A stretch of DNA of 14,840 nt from Vicinamibacteria bacterium (GTDB taxonomy: Bacteria > Acidobacteriota > Vicinamibacteria > Vicinamibacterales > UBA2999): NCBI GenBank assembly GCA_025938035.1, contig JAICQE010000113.1:1-14840 (forward strand), given 5' to 3'. Below, piece by piece: positions 14,004 to 14,840 of this stretch. Numbering within the stretch: position 1 is the first letter of the stretch; each line of letters begins with the position of its first letter. The notes below the pieces were generated by a model. That model ran no database searches. It saw nothing but the letters and a program-made list of their open reading frames with translations, and was not told the origin of the DNA. The translations under genes were made by a program, and so were the position numbers.

Positions 14004-14065
14004 TTGTACTTAAGTACTTACTTTTCCACTTCTTCCACTTCTTCCACTTTTTCCACTTCTTCCAC

Positions 14066-14068
<3 letters not shown>
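14000..14068 (-). repeat. Right terminal inverted repeat of the cassette
   Basis: Read on the minus strand it begins TAAGTGGAAGAAGT, continues as five 9-base units of AAGTGGAAG/AAGTGGAAA type, passes GTGGAAAAGTAAG and ends AAGTACAACTAG. The outer TAA is the stop codon of the NtrC-type gene on the minus strand, and the inner CTAG includes the stop codon of the four-helix gene on the plus strand. A palindromic GTACTTAAGTAC lies at 14006-14017. Confidence 0.8.

Positions 14069-14840
<772 letters not shown>

Overview
The window looks like chromosomal DNA of a GC-rich bacterium. The AQQ-type signal-peptide cleavage sites, the dense 4-bp gene overlaps and above all several families of short intergenic repeats (tandem GTCCGCC palindromes, GGGATTTGGG-type arrays, TAGTTGG-type inverted repeats, GTGGAAGAA-type arrays) suggest an Acidobacteriota of the Vicinamibacteria type. 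That placement is inference from pattern memory, not from a marker-gene tree.

Layout. From 11663 down to 1 everything is on the minus strand and tightly packed. Reading in transcription order: a membrane-anchored TPR-like protein (11663-10809), a zinc-ribbon/RDD membrane protein, pgpA (phospholipid synthesis), cinA (damaged-nucleotide/NMN salvage), thpR (2'-5' RNA ligase-like phosphodiesterase), gpsA (glycerol-3-phosphate for lipids), ftsY (signal recognition particle receptor), then the riboflavin genes ribD, ribE and ribBA. After a 129-bp gap follows a second set: an ECF sigma factor, an overlapping single-pass membrane protein that is probably its anti-sigma factor, a secreted coiled-coil protein and a secreted alpha/beta hydrolase cut by the left edge. 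On the plus strand, divergent from the TPR gene across a 39-bp gap, are ftcD (glutamate formimidoyltransferase) and an exported HpcH/HpaI-type aldolase homologue. The right edge holds the C-terminal part of a sigma-54-dependent NtrC-type activator on the minus strand.

The most interesting structure is a 570-bp unit at 13499-14068 between the convergent aldolase and NtrC-type genes. It has imperfect terminal inverted repeats of 57 and 69 nt, a possible structured leader, and one intact gene for a four-helix-bundle protein of the 23S rRNA intervening-sequence (IVP) family. The outer ends of both repeats are the TAA stop codons of the flanking genes, and the inner end of the right repeat is the TAG stop of the four-helix gene. 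The other repeats show related behaviour: the TAGTTGG inverted repeat begins at the ribBA stop codon, the tandem GTCCGCC palindromes supply the last residues and stop codon of ribE, and the GGGATTTGGG array supplies the probable ftsY start codon. Short repeats therefore appear to have shaped several gene boundaries here.

No rRNA, tRNA, CRISPR array, transposase or FMN riboswitch was seen. No gene-free stretch reaches 300 bases; the longest are 2339-2467 and 13502-13631.
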